Shown: positions 25,801 through 34,194 of the stretch, one piece after another | Layout: each line of letters starts with the position of its first letter | Position numbering within the stretch: position 1 is the stretch's first letter | Origin: Opitutia bacterium | GTDB taxonomy: Bacteria > Verrucomicrobiota > Verrucomicrobiia > Opitutales > Opitutaceae | Length of the DNA: 64,000 bases | NCBI GenBank assembly: GCA_947474365.1 | Contig: CANJIU010000025.1 | Coordinates: forward strand, 1 to 64,000 | Direction of reading: 5' to 3' | Translations under genes and position numbers: made by a program | The notes under the pieces: model-generated | Database searches by the model: none | What the model was told of the DNA's origin: nothing | What the model saw: the letters and a program-made list of their open reading frames with translations, nothing else

Positions 25801-26157
25801 CAAAATGCCGATTTGCTCCGCGGTCAATGGATCACCCTTGCTCGGCATGAGCAGGTCTTCGACGAGGCCGGCCACATAGTGAATCAGCGGGCTTGCCCCG
25901 CTCTTACCAGGAATGATGTTCGGCGCCGAGCCTTCGCCGCCGGTCAGTGCCACGCCCTTGTCGTCGAGCCGGTACCCGCTGCGCTGCTTTTCCGGTCCAT
26001 GGCACGAGGCACAATTCTTCTCAAAGATCGGCTGCACGTCGCGGACAAAATCGATCGGCCGCGTCACTGCCGGCGGTAATTTCGAAACGTCCACCGGAGC
26101 GGCGGCAAACGCCGTCAAACCAAGAACACAGAAGCCAAGAAACACCGTCACTCGCAT
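22858..26157 (-). CDS. Secreted planctomycete-type cytochrome c, DUF1549/DUF1553 protein
   Basis: A 1099-residue protein with a Sec signal ([19 protein letters not shown]). The PSCyt1 haem site CASCHG lies in [21 protein letters not shown] near residue 40. DUF1549 follows ([30 protein letters not shown]), with a second CXXCH in [16 protein letters not shown]. A discoidin-like insert ([22 protein letters not shown] ... [15 protein letters not shown]) precedes DUF1553. The ATG overlaps the upstream GMC gene stop (ATGA) after a good AGGGG site. With GMC and DUF1501 it suggests extracytoplasmic redox handling of a carbohydrate or ester. Confidence 0.9.
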   Translation of the reverse strand: [1099 protein letters not shown]

Positions 26158-27959
26158 CACAGATTTCCCCTCTTCATTTCGGCGACCAGATGATCGGCTG
26201 CGCGCCAGGCCAGGGCCATGATGGTGAGCGTCGGATTCTTGTCCGCGCTGCTCGCAAACGGCGCGCCGTCGGTGAGGAAAACGTTCTTCACGTCCCACGT
26301 TTGGCCCCATTGGTTAGTCACCGATTTCTTCGGATCTGCCCCCATAATGGCGCCGCCCACCTCGTGAATCACCGCCCCGCCCTGTACGATGGCGCGGCGG
26401 CCGTCGGAATCGGGCGTGCCGCGGACCTTGCCGCCCATCGCGACGATGAGATCGGCAAACGTGCGCTGCATGTGCACCACCTGCCGCAGTTCGTGCTCCG
26501 ACCATTTCCAATGGAACCGCAGCACCGGAATGCCCCAGCGGTCCCTCACCAACGGATCGAGTTCGCAAAAGGACTGCTCATTCGGGATCATCTCGCCACG
26601 TCCCGTGAAGCCCATGAAGGATCCGTAGTAGCGGCGCATGTCCTCCTTGTACTTCCGTCCGTAGCCACCGCCGGTCAACGAATCCGTGCCGGAGTTGACG
26701 CCCATGCTCGGCATGTTCCGGCCCGAGCCAAATTCAACATGATAGCCGCGGGGAAAATTCAATTTCCCCTGCCGCTGTGGTTCGCAAAGCCACCACGGGA
26801 TGTAGACATGGAGGCCGCCGGCCCCGTCGTCGTTGTGGGGCGGCAGGTTCTCCAACAGCGGCACCTGCCCACCGAGCGAGGCGCCCACGGTATCCATCAC
26901 GTACTTCCCGACGAGCCCGCTCGAGTTCGCCAGACCGTTCGGGAAGGACGGTGATTTCGAGTTGAGGAGGATGCGCACCGATTCGGCGGAACTCGCCGCC
27001 AACACCACCACGCGTCCGCGCGCGCGATTCTCCTGGCCGGTTTTCTTGTCGATGAAAACGACGCCGTTGGCGCGACCACGCTCGTCGAGTGTCACCTCCC
27101 GGACCATCGCGTCGGTCAACAGATCGAGCCGGCCACTCGCCATCGCCGGAGGGAGATGCACCGTCGTTGACTGGTAGGCCGCGCCAATCGCACACCCCCG
27201 ATGACAATGCGTCGCCCAGAAACAGGCCGCGCGGGCGCGCATCGCGGCGGCGACGAGACGCTGTGCGCCGGGATTGCCGGGATGGAGTTTCTCCGGAATG
27301 GTTTGATGATCAAGGCGAGCACTCAGTACGGCCCGATGCGCGGGAACGACCGGGATGCCGAGCGGCCTGGCGTGCTTTTGGGCGAGCAACTCCCCTGCCC
27401 GCGGCTTTGGCGGCGGGAGCAGCACGCCCGGCGGCGAGTCCGGGGAATTCTCGATCCCCTCGCTCTCCCCGTAGACGCCGACGAGCATCTCGACCTTGTC
27501 GTAGTACGGAGCGACATCCTCGTAACGCAGCGGCCAGTCGAAGCCGAGGCCGTCCCGACTGTAGGGCTTGAAGTCATACGGACCATTGCGAAACGAATTC
27601 CGCCCCCAGTGATTGGTGCGGCCGCCGAGCATCCGCGGCCGCCACCAGGTGAACTGCTCGGACGGATTCGTCGATGCGTTGGTATACGGTTCGCCCGGCA
27701 CCTCCCAGCCGCCACCGACCGTGGCGTCGTGAAATCCGCGCGGCTTGTCGGGAGTGCTGATGCCGCGCAACGGCGCCTGCGCGTTGGTCTGAAACATCGC
27801 CGGTTCCTTCACCGGGTCGTAGTTCCTCCCGGCTTCAATCATCAGTACGCTGACGCCTTCCATGGTCAGCGTGTAGGCGGTCTGGCCGCCGCCGGCGCCG
27901 GAGCCCACAACAATGACGTCGTACTCGGGTTTGAGCGTACTCGAAGTAATCAGGGGCAT
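26157..27959 (-). CDS. GMC-family FAD-dependent oxidoreductase
   Basis: A 600-residue flavoprotein. The FAD-binding start is YDVIVVGSGAGGGQTAYTLTMEGVSVLMIEAG and the GMC C-terminal signature is FLTDGAPFASSADKNPTLTIMALAWRAADHL. GRTNHWGRNSFR and the middle segment THCHRGCAIGAAYQSTT are typical of the subgroup acting on sugars or alcohols. It lacks an obvious signal peptide and so could be cytosolic or travel with a Tat partner. It is the first gene of the leftward operon, overlapping the cytochrome gene by 1 bp plus ATGA coupling. Electrons may pass to the cytochrome; this is inference. Confidence 0.9.
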   Translation of the reverse strand: MPLITSSTLKPEYDVIVVGSGAGGGQTAYTLTMEGVSVLMIEAGRNYDPVKEPAMFQTNAQAPLRGISTPDKPRGFHDATVGGGWEVPGEPYTNASTNPSEQFTWWRPRMLGGRTNHWGRNSFRNGPYDFKPYSRDGLGFDWPLRYEDVAPYYDKVEMLVGVYGESEGIENSPDSPPGVLLPPPKPRAGELLAQKHARPLGIPVVPAHRAVLSARLDHQTIPEKLHPGNPGAQRLVAAAMRARAACFWATHCHRGCAIGAAYQSTTVHLPPAMASGRLDLLTDAMVREVTLDERGRANGVVFIDKKTGQENRARGRVVVLAASSAESVRILLNSKSPSFPNGLANSSGLVGKYVMDTVGASLGGQVPLLENLPPHNDDGAGGLHVYIPWWLCEPQRQGKLNFPRGYHVEFGSGRNMPSMGVNSGTDSLTGGGYGRKYKEDMRRYYGSFMGFTGRGEMIPNEQSFCELDPLVRDRWGIPVLRFHWKWSEHELRQVVHMQRTFADLIVAMGGKVRGTPDSDGRRAIVQGGAVIHEVGGAIMGADPKKSVTNQWGQTWDVKNVFLTDGAPFASSADKNPTLTIMALAWRAADHLVAEMKRGNL

Positions 27960-28308
27960 GAGGATGGTGCAGGCGTCACATTGGCCGATAGACCAGGAGG
28001 GGAGGTGGGGTCGAAATCTGATTCGGAATCAAGGGAGCCGGATAAGCAGGGGAAACGGCCGCCAGCACCGCGGGCCCATTCATCCGGTGATTCTCGGTTG
28101 ACCGTGCGGAGCTCAAAACCCGAGTCAAACGCAATGAACGCTATGATCGATCATAACGTTATTGACGCAGAATATGGCCAACTTCATCCATGCACCACCC
28201 ACCCGTACCCCGTCGTTTCTCCCCTGAGACGGAAAAGGTCCAAACTTCACCCCACCCCATTCTACCGAATCCTATGTCCATCCATGACTCGACGGGCGTC
28301 CTAGACGC
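27960..28308. other. Divergent promoter region between GMC and TIM-barrel genes
   Basis: 349 bp without a gene. It must contain promoters for the leftward GMC operon and the rightward TIM-barrel/TonB genes. The clearest site is a perfect 14-bp palindrome (TATGATCGATCATA) at 28142-28155; the surrounding 40 bp are unusually AT-rich for this genome. Confidence 0.6.
28142..28155. promoter_or_regulatory. 14-bp perfect palindrome, candidate operator
   Basis: TATGATCGATCATA lies in the AT-rich centre of the divergent region, 153 bp before the TIM-barrel start and 183 bp from the GMC start. A GntR-family regulator gene lies at the far end of the rightward gene group, so a regulator-operator pairing is plausible but unproven. 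Confidence 0.5.
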
Positions 28309-29223
28309 ATGATCTCCACCCGACGCGACTTCATCGCCGTCTCCAGCGGTGGTCTAGCACTCGCCACCCTCCGGTTGCAGGGTGCGCCGTCGGCGAAGGA
28401 GGGACTAAGCCTTGGCTTCAGCCTTTATGGCATGAAGACACTGCCGCTCGATCGCGCCCTCGCCGAGTGCGCCCGGATCGGCTACCGCAATGTCGAACTC
28501 TCGCTCATCGCTGGCTTCCCCACTGAGCCCGCCAAACTCACACCGGAAGGGCGCGCCACCATCCGGCGCCAACTCGCCACCGCCGGTCTTCCGGTTGCCA
28601 GCCTGTTGGTCAACCTGAGCCTGACCGTCGACGACAAGGCCCACGCCGCCCATCTCGAAACGCTGCAGCTCGCCGCCCGCTTCGCGGCCGAGATCGATCC
28701 CAAGCATCCTCCGATCGTGCAAACCGTGATGGGCGGAACGCCCGGAGAATGGGAGGCGAAAAAAACGCTGATGGCCGCGCGCCTGAAGGAGTGGGACGCC
28801 ATCGCCCGCCAGCACAACATCACCGTCGCGGTGAAGGCGCACGTCTCCAGCGCGGTGAACTCTCCCGACCGGCTCCTGTGGACGCTGCGCGAGGCCAAGG
28901 GCACCCATCTCGCAATCGCGTACGACCACAGCCACTACGCCCTCGGTGGGCTGTCGATCGAGGAAAGCCTCAAACCCCTCGCGCCCTACACGAAGTTTGT
29001 CCACGTGAAAGACGCGCGCCGGGAGGGAAAAGACGTCCGCTTCCTGCTGCCCGGCGACGGCCAGACCGATTTCCGGGAATACTTCCGCCTGCTCCGGAAA
29101 TACGGCTACAACGGCCCGGTCGTCGTCGAGGTGAGCAGCCAGATTTTCAGCCGCCCCGGCTATGACCCGATCGCCACCGCGGAGAAGTCCCATGCGGCTC
29201 TCGCGGCGGCGGTCCGCGCCTAA
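28309..29223 (+). CDS. Exported sugar phosphate isomerase/epimerase-like TIM-barrel protein
   Basis: A 304-residue AP-endonuclease-2/xylose-isomerase-like TIM barrel with a Tat signal (STRRDFIAVSSGGLALATLRL). Barrel motifs include LALAEC-type start DRALAECARIGYRNVELSLI, PIVQTVMGG, LAIAYDHSHYAL (metal ligand region), KFVHVKDARREGKDVRFLLPGDGQTDF and GPVVVEVSSQIF. Relatives include myo-inositol and 3-keto-sugar processing enzymes. The Tat signal puts it in the periplasm next to the GMC oxidoreductase system. It is 37 bp from the TonB receptor, so the two are likely co-transcribed. Confidence 0.85.
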   Translation: MISTRRDFIAVSSGGLALATLRLQGAPSAKEGLSLGFSLYGMKTLPLDRALAECARIGYRNVELSLIAGFPTEPAKLTPEGRATIRRQLATAGLPVASLLVNLSLTVDDKAHAAHLETLQLAARFAAEIDPKHPPIVQTVMGGTPGEWEAKKTLMAARLKEWDAIARQHNITVAVKAHVSSAVNSPDRLLWTLREAKGTHLAIAYDHSHYALGGLSIEESLKPLAPYTKFVHVKDARREGKDVRFLLPGDGQTDFREYFRLLRKYGYNGPVVVEVSSQIFSRPGYDPIATAEKSHAALAAAVRA

Positions 29224-29260
29224 TTTCGTCAGATCCCTGTTGTTCGAACCTATAAAACCC

Positions 29261-31552
29261 ATGCCTACATCCCGTCTCCTCCCACGGAGCCTTCATCCGG
29301 CCCTTGGCCTGTTGTTACTGCCCGCTGCGCTGCTGGCGCAGACATCGTCATCCAGTTCCGGCGCTTCCACCGACCAGGCGATTAAACTCGCTCCATTCGA
29401 AGTCCAATCGTCCACGACGGGCTACGGTTCGCAGTATTCGAGTTCCTCGTCCCGGCTCAATCTGCGCTACATCGACGTGCCGCAGTCGGTCGGCGTCGTC
29501 ACGTCCGAGTTCCTCAACGACGCCTTCATCTTCGACAGCCGCGAATTCACCAAATTCGTCCCCAACGTTCAGCCCCGCGCCAACACGCACCAGCCCGAGA
29601 TCATGTACGTGCGCGGACTGCAGATTTCCAACACCTACGTCGACGGCTACATCGCTCCGCTGGCGGTGAACCGCGACCGCGGCCTGTACGACCGGATCGA
29701 ATACGTGAAGGGACCCGCGTCCGCCGCCATGGGCCGCGGCGAGGCCGGTGGCCTGGTCAACTTCATCTCCAAGTCGCCCCTCAGTTCCAACCGCGACATC
29801 GGCGACGTCACGATCGGCTCCGACTCCTTCTACCGCGCCGAATTCGACCACAACGCCCGCATCGCGGCGAATGGCTCGACCGCCTACCGCATTCCGCTCT
29901 TCTACGAGGAGGGCGACGGTCCGCGCGGCGGCGACCTGATGCATTCGCGCAAGTACGGTATTGGCCCGTCGTTCCGCTGGGACATCGGCCCGAAGACCAA
30001 CCTGGTCGTCAATACCTCGTACGCCTACAACCAAAGCGGCGGCCCCGTCGGCGAGGCCTATTGGCAGAACAACGAGCAGTTCCGCCTTCAGGTCTCCCTC
30101 GGCCAGATCAACCCCAATGTAAATTGGAATCCGTTCCGCGGCGACGCCTACATCCCGAAGGAGCGCGTGTTTGGCTGGGCCGGCCGTGGCCGCGAGAGCG
30201 ACATCACCACCCTTTCGGCCTTCTTCACCCATAAGTTCAATGACTCCCTTTCGATCCGCCAGGGAGTCGCCCGCAACGACGTAAAGGAGGAACTCCGCCG
30301 CTTCGCCCTCTCTCCCACCGCGCTGCGGAATCCGAAGGATGCCACCGACTACCTCGTCGGCATCAGCTTCCTCCACGAGTTCCGCGACATCGACAGCACC
30401 CGCATCCAGGGCGACGTCCTCTACGACCTCAAGGTTGGTTCCTCAAACCACCAACTGCTCGCCGGCTACGATGTCGTCCGCGGCCACAACGACACCCGCT
30501 CGGGCCAGCAGGGCGGTCTGTCCCAGAGCTTGTATCATCCGGACTACACCCTCCCCGCCGGCTTCAATCCCGACACCTTCGTCCCGGTCTACACCACCGA
30601 CAGCAAGAGCAAGAGCGACGGCTTCGGCTACTTCGGCCAGTACAACGGCTCGTTCTTCAACAACAAGCTCAGCGTGATGTATGGCTGGCGCAAGGACAAG
30701 AGCGGCATCGAGACCCTCAACCGCCGCACCAACGTCAACAGCGTCCCTGCCGACCTTGAGACCCACGTTCCCCGCTATTCGATCAGCTACAAGCCGGTCG
30801 ACTGGGCCAGCATCTACTACGTCCACAGCGAACAAGCAGATCCTCGCGTCACCGCCCTCGTCTATGGCAACATCCTCCCCAGCGCCGGCGCGGTCGGCTG
30901 GGCGCCCACCGATCCCCGCCTGCAGGAGCGCATCACGTCCCAGGTCACCGCTGAGATGGATGAAATCGGCGTCAAGGCCAGCCTCCTCGACGGCAAGCTC
31001 ACGGCGTCGTTCGCCATGTTCAAGATTCTCCGCAATGGATTTATCCTGAATGATTTCAAGACCGAGCCCGGCGCCAACGGCATCGGCGTCGTGTCGTTTA
31101 ATCGCAATTACATCGCCGACGGTGAGAACGCGCGCGGTTTCGAATTCGAACTGAACGGCCGGCTCACCAACAAGCTGACCCTCCTCACGGGCTTCAATTC
31201 CATCAGCGGCGACAAGCGCGCCTCCGACGGCCGCATCGTGCCGATCGAGGCGATGATCAACTCCGCCATGATCAACGCGCGGTATGATTTCCGCGACAGC
31301 AACCGCAACGGCTTCGAAGTCACGGCCGGCGGGAAGTACATGTTCAAGGGCTGGGTCATGGCCCCCGGCACCTACGAGGCCTTCCGGGGCGACCAATACC
31401 TGATCGACGCCGGCGCGAACTTCTCGTGGGGCAACGGACGCTACACCGTGCGGCTCCGCTGCAACAACATCATGAACGACCTCGTGTTCATCTCCGGCAA
31501 TTCCCAGTACGCCCTGCGCCGCGTCTTCCTGTCGGTGCCGTTCCGGTTCTGA
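29261..31552 (+). CDS. TonB-dependent receptor, siderophore-receptor-like
   Basis: A 763-residue receptor. A signal peptide (ALGLLLLPAALLAQ) is followed by a Ser-rich linker, then the verrucomicrobial opening IKLAPFEVQSSTTGYGSQYS, the plug (RLNLRYIDVPQSVGVVTSEFLNDAF ... RIEYVKGPASAAMGRGEAGGLVNFISKSPL) and a barrel ending RRVFLSVPFRF. The plug resembles TonB-siderophore (FhuA-like) receptors, but in Opitutaceae such receptors are often linked to sugar-processing genes, as here. The ATG of MPTSRLLPRS is preferred; the frame extends upstream into the TIM-barrel gene. Confidence 0.9.
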   Translation: MPTSRLLPRSLHPALGLLLLPAALLAQTSSSSSGASTDQAIKLAPFEVQSSTTGYGSQYSSSSSRLNLRYIDVPQSVGVVTSEFLNDAFIFDSREFTKFVPNVQPRANTHQPEIMYVRGLQISNTYVDGYIAPLAVNRDRGLYDRIEYVKGPASAAMGRGEAGGLVNFISKSPLSSNRDIGDVTIGSDSFYRAEFDHNARIAANGSTAYRIPLFYEEGDGPRGGDLMHSRKYGIGPSFRWDIGPKTNLVVNTSYAYNQSGGPVGEAYWQNNEQFRLQVSLGQINPNVNWNPFRGDAYIPKERVFGWAGRGRESDITTLSAFFTHKFNDSLSIRQGVARNDVKEELRRFALSPTALRNPKDATDYLVGISFLHEFRDIDSTRIQGDVLYDLKVGSSNHQLLAGYDVVRGHNDTRSGQQGGLSQSLYHPDYTLPAGFNPDTFVPVYTTDSKSKSDGFGYFGQYNGSFFNNKLSVMYGWRKDKSGIETLNRRTNVNSVPADLETHVPRYSISYKPVDWASIYYVHSEQADPRVTALVYGNILPSAGAVGWAPTDPRLQERITSQVTAEMDEIGVKASLLDGKLTASFAMFKILRNGFILNDFKTEPGANGIGVVSFNRNYIADGENARGFEFELNGRLTNKLTLLTGFNSISGDKRASDGRIVPIEAMINSAMINARYDFRDSNRNGFEVTAGGKYMFKGWVMAPGTYEAFRGDQYLIDAGANFSWGNGRYTVRLRCNNIMNDLVFISGNSQYALRRVFLSVPFRF

Positions 31553-31564
31553 ACCATCCCCCAC

Positions 31565-31624
31565 GTGGCTCCGGCGGCCGACCCTCGCGCGCGGTTCAAT
31601 CGCCGCGACCGGCCCCGGAGCCAC
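31565..31624. repeat. Inverted repeat between receptor and GntR genes
   Basis: The arms GTGGCTCCGG (31565-31574) and CCGGAGCCAC (31615-31624) are perfectly complementary and enclose 40 nt. The right arm ends just before the possible GTG start of the GntR gene at 31626, so folding could affect its translation. No T-run follows. Confidence 0.6.
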
Positions 31625-31625
31625 C

Positions 31626-32324
31626 GTGTCGGCTCAGCCGATTCCATTCGGACTTGCCGTGACGATCCCACCGCTTAGCCCTTCGCCCATGATTCCGGTC
31701 GACACGTTTCAGACGAAGTCCTCGCAGATCTATGCTGCGCTGAAAAGCGACATCACCTCCGGCGCTTACAAGCCCGGGCTGCATCTGGTGCGGCGCGATC
31801 TGGTGAAGCGCTTTGGCGTCAGTCTCTCGATTGTCAACGAGGCCCTGGGGCGACTGGGCAACGACGGCCTGGTGGAGACGAAGGAGATGTACGGCACTCG
31901 CGTAATCGCGTTGAGCGACGCGATGCTGCGGGAAGAGTTTGTGCTGCGAGAGGCGATTGAGCGGCACGTTGTGCGACTGCTGGCCGAGCAGGGCACCGAC
32001 GAGACCTTTGAGGAATTGCTCGACGCCGCGATGACCTTGGATCGGTGGCTCGCCGCCAAGGGCCACGACGAAGCGGAAGGCACGATGCTGCACCTGGAAT
32101 TTCATCTGAAGCTGGCGCGGGCGACGGGCTATGCTGCCCTAGAGGAAACGCTGCGACGCTCGAGCATGCGTGCCCTGCTCACCACTCGCTGGATGAAAAA
32201 CCAACAAATCCCGCACCCGCTCGATTTCCACGAACAATTAGTCCGGACCGTCATGAGCCGCAACCCCGAGCTCGCGGACAAAAAAATGCACGAACATCTG
32301 CACTTTGCCGAGAAGGCCCGTTGA
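31626..32324 (+). CDS. GntR-family transcriptional regulator (FCD type)
   Basis: A 232-residue regulator from a GTG at 31626 with CGGAG upstream; an ATG at 31689 (MIPVDTFQTK) would give 211 residues. The winged HTH reads SSQIYAALKSDITSGAYKPGLHLVRRDLVKRFGVSLSIVNEALGRLGNDGLVE; the ligand-binding FCD domain follows with LREAIERHVVRLLAE and LHLEFHLKLARATGYAALEETL. FCD members commonly sense sugar acids or other carboxylates. It closes the receptor gene group and probably regulates it. Confidence 0.87.
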   Translation: MSAQPIPFGLAVTIPPLSPSPMIPVDTFQTKSSQIYAALKSDITSGAYKPGLHLVRRDLVKRFGVSLSIVNEALGRLGNDGLVETKEMYGTRVIALSDAMLREEFVLREAIERHVVRLLAEQGTDETFEELLDAAMTLDRWLAAKGHDEAEGTMLHLEFHLKLARATGYAALEETLRRSSMRALLTTRWMKNQQIPHPLDFHEQLVRTVMSRNPELADKKMHEHLHFAEKAR

Positions 32325-32370
32325 TTGGGCGACCGGTTCTCCGACGATCCGGAGGCCGAGGCGCAGTTCC

Positions 32371-32400
32371 GTTTCTGGACACTGGGTTTCTGGACACTGG
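32371..32400. repeat. Perfect 15-bp tandem duplication
   Basis: GTTTCTGGACACTGG is present twice with no gap. It directly abuts the REP-like hairpin at 32401. Confidence 0.9.
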
Positions 32401-32424
32401 GGACGCGACGAGAGCGTCGCGTCC
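32401..32424. repeat. REP-like hairpin
   Basis: GGACGCGACG-AGAG-CGTCGCGTCC is a perfect 10-bp stem with a 4-nt loop. Its core CGCGACG/CGTCGCG matches the outer palindrome of the RAYT-associated arms at 4578 and 5272, so it may be a dispersed member of the same REP family. Confidence 0.75.
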
Positions 32425-32815
32425 TCAATAGATCCTAGTGCGTGATCGATGACCCTTTCCGTGGTCCAAAAGACAAGGTACCCCGCCAATGTTCTCGTCA
32501 CGTATTGAGCACCAGACGTAGAGCGATTCCGCTCCCTCCCCGCCCCCGCGCCCCCACTCGCCCGGTTTGTCCATCCATAAGACGACAAACCCACGCACCA
32601 GCGAGCCCGGGGAGGATCCCCTAGTGGTTTTCCCGAGGCACAAATCCGGGAGTACCCGAATATCCAAAAATCCGCCGCGGCGTAAACTGGCGGGCATGAA
32701 CTCAGGCACGCTCGCGCAACAGGGTGAAACGGCCACGACGGCCGGTCAGGGGCACTCGCGCGCCCTCATCACCACCTGAAAAGCGAGAGACGCTGCCACC
32801 CAAAACACCCGCGCC

Positions 32816-34063
32816 ATGTCCACGATCATCAACTCCAATTGGTCAGCCTCCAACCGCCTCTCGGTCTCCAACCAATGCCTGCAACGAAGCCTAAACCGGA
32901 TTGCCCGCGCCTCGCAAAACGACCCTCGGGCGAATGACGATTCCGGTCAGGCGGCGAACTTCAGTTTTTCCGCCGCGTCCCGCTGGCTCGCCGCCCAAAG
33001 CGCGGCCGCCGACCACGCGAGCCAGAGGAGCGGCGATCAAAACCTGCAACAGGCCGCCACGATTCTTTCCCGCATCGGCGAACTGAAGACACTCACAGAC
33101 GATCCTGAGACCAGCGACAGCGAACGGACCGACTATGAGGATGAATTTTCCCAATTGCAGGATACCCTCCTTGCCCTCGGGAACGACACCTTTGCCGTCC
33201 GCCGCTCCTCCGCCAACGAAGACTCCTCGGCGGAAACAACCGACAATTCCGCCACCGAGGCGACCGATGCCGCGGCCACCGAGGCCCAAGGCGCGAGCGC
33301 GTCCACCACCTTCACCGACGACTTTTCCACCGCGGACAACTGGTATTCCACGAGCGGCGACATTTCCGTCAGCGACCACACGCTTTATCCAAACGCCGCC
33401 GGCGGCTTCGGCTCGATCCAGAGCAACCAGTCGTTTTCCGGCGCGTGCGAAATCAAATTTGACCTCTACCTGCCCGGCGCATGCGACTCGCTCGATGTGT
33501 CGATCGGCGACAGCAAACTCTCAAACCTGACCGACACCGCCAACATCAGCAAATGGGGCTGGCACAGCGTACAGATCTCCTACGACGGCAAGGGCACCGC
33601 CTCGACGTATCTCGACGGTTCCGACACCGCGGCCGACACCCAAACCGATATCGGCGCCGCGTCCGGCCAGCTCGGCCTCGCCAACCTCGGTCTCGGTTCC
33701 GCCCGGATCCAAAACTTCTCGATCACGACGACCGCCGTCAGTTCGACGTCCCTGGACGAAGGTGCCATCAACAGCGTCTCCTCGGTGGCGAGTGCCGACG
33801 ATCTCGCCAGCTTGGACGCATCGACGGTGGCCGAGGCCCTGGATGAAGTGGCCGCGTATCAGACCGACGGTGCGACGGAGGGCGATCCCCTCGGTGATGT
33901 GTCATTGGATCCATCAGCGGAGGAAGCTGAGATCGCCACCGCCGACGAAGCCGAGGAATATACTGCTTCGGCGCGCCGGGACATTCTCATGGAAAACTCG
34001 GACGCGCTGCTGGCCCAGGCCAACGTTTCCGAGGAGACCGCGCTTTGCCTGCTTGAGCAGTAG
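32816..34063 (+). CDS. Flagellin-like protein with a jelly-roll insertion
   Basis: A 415-residue protein whose ends resemble flagellin D0/D1. The N-terminus has MSTIINSNWSASNRLSVSN, LQRSLNRIARASQNDPRANDDSG and QQAATILSRIGELKTL; the C-terminus has SARRDILMENSDALLAQANVSEETALCLLEQ, as in flagellin. Between them is a Ser/Thr/Ala linker (about 130-155) and a concanavalin/LamG-like beta domain (TTFTDDFSTADNWYST ... WGWHSVQISYDGKGTASTYLDG, about 160-300). No other flagellar gene is nearby. It could be an accessory filament or adhesin subunit. No signal peptide is present, consistent with flagellar-type export. Confidence 0.7.
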   Translation: MSTIINSNWSASNRLSVSNQCLQRSLNRIARASQNDPRANDDSGQAANFSFSAASRWLAAQSAAADHASQRSGDQNLQQAATILSRIGELKTLTDDPETSDSERTDYEDEFSQLQDTLLALGNDTFAVRRSSANEDSSAETTDNSATEATDAAATEAQGASASTTFTDDFSTADNWYSTSGDISVSDHTLYPNAAGGFGSIQSNQSFSGACEIKFDLYLPGACDSLDVSIGDSKLSNLTDTANISKWGWHSVQISYDGKGTASTYLDGSDTAADTQTDIGAASGQLGLANLGLGSARIQNFSITTTAVSSTSLDEGAINSVSSVASADDLASLDASTVAEALDEVAAYQTDGATEGDPLGDVSLDPSAEEAEIATADEAEEYTASARRDILMENSDALLAQANVSEETALCLLEQ

Positions 34064-34194
34064 GCGCCCCCCCCGAAAGGGAAAGCGACCTGACCAACAC
34101 GAATTTACCCCAATTGGTTTCATAGATTCCCAAGCGACGGAAATCACTTGAGTGGGCGCCAGGCGCGCCGATGTAGGCTACACCGCCTCCGCTC

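Larger units (their letters stand above)
32325..32815. other. 491-bp intergenic region with several small repeats
   Basis: No convincing gene. It holds a perfect 15-bp tandem duplication (32371-32400), a 10-bp-stem hairpin (32401-32424) and another 8-bp stem, GGTTTGTC/GACAAACC (32564-32571 and 32584-32591). The promoter of the flagellin-like gene is expected in the last 100 bp; a purine-rich GCGAGAGA precedes its ATG. Confidence 0.6.

Noticed and set aside
32700..32730. Sigma-54-like promoter before the flagellin-like gene
   Set aside because: The GGCAC and GC elements are one base off the required spacing.
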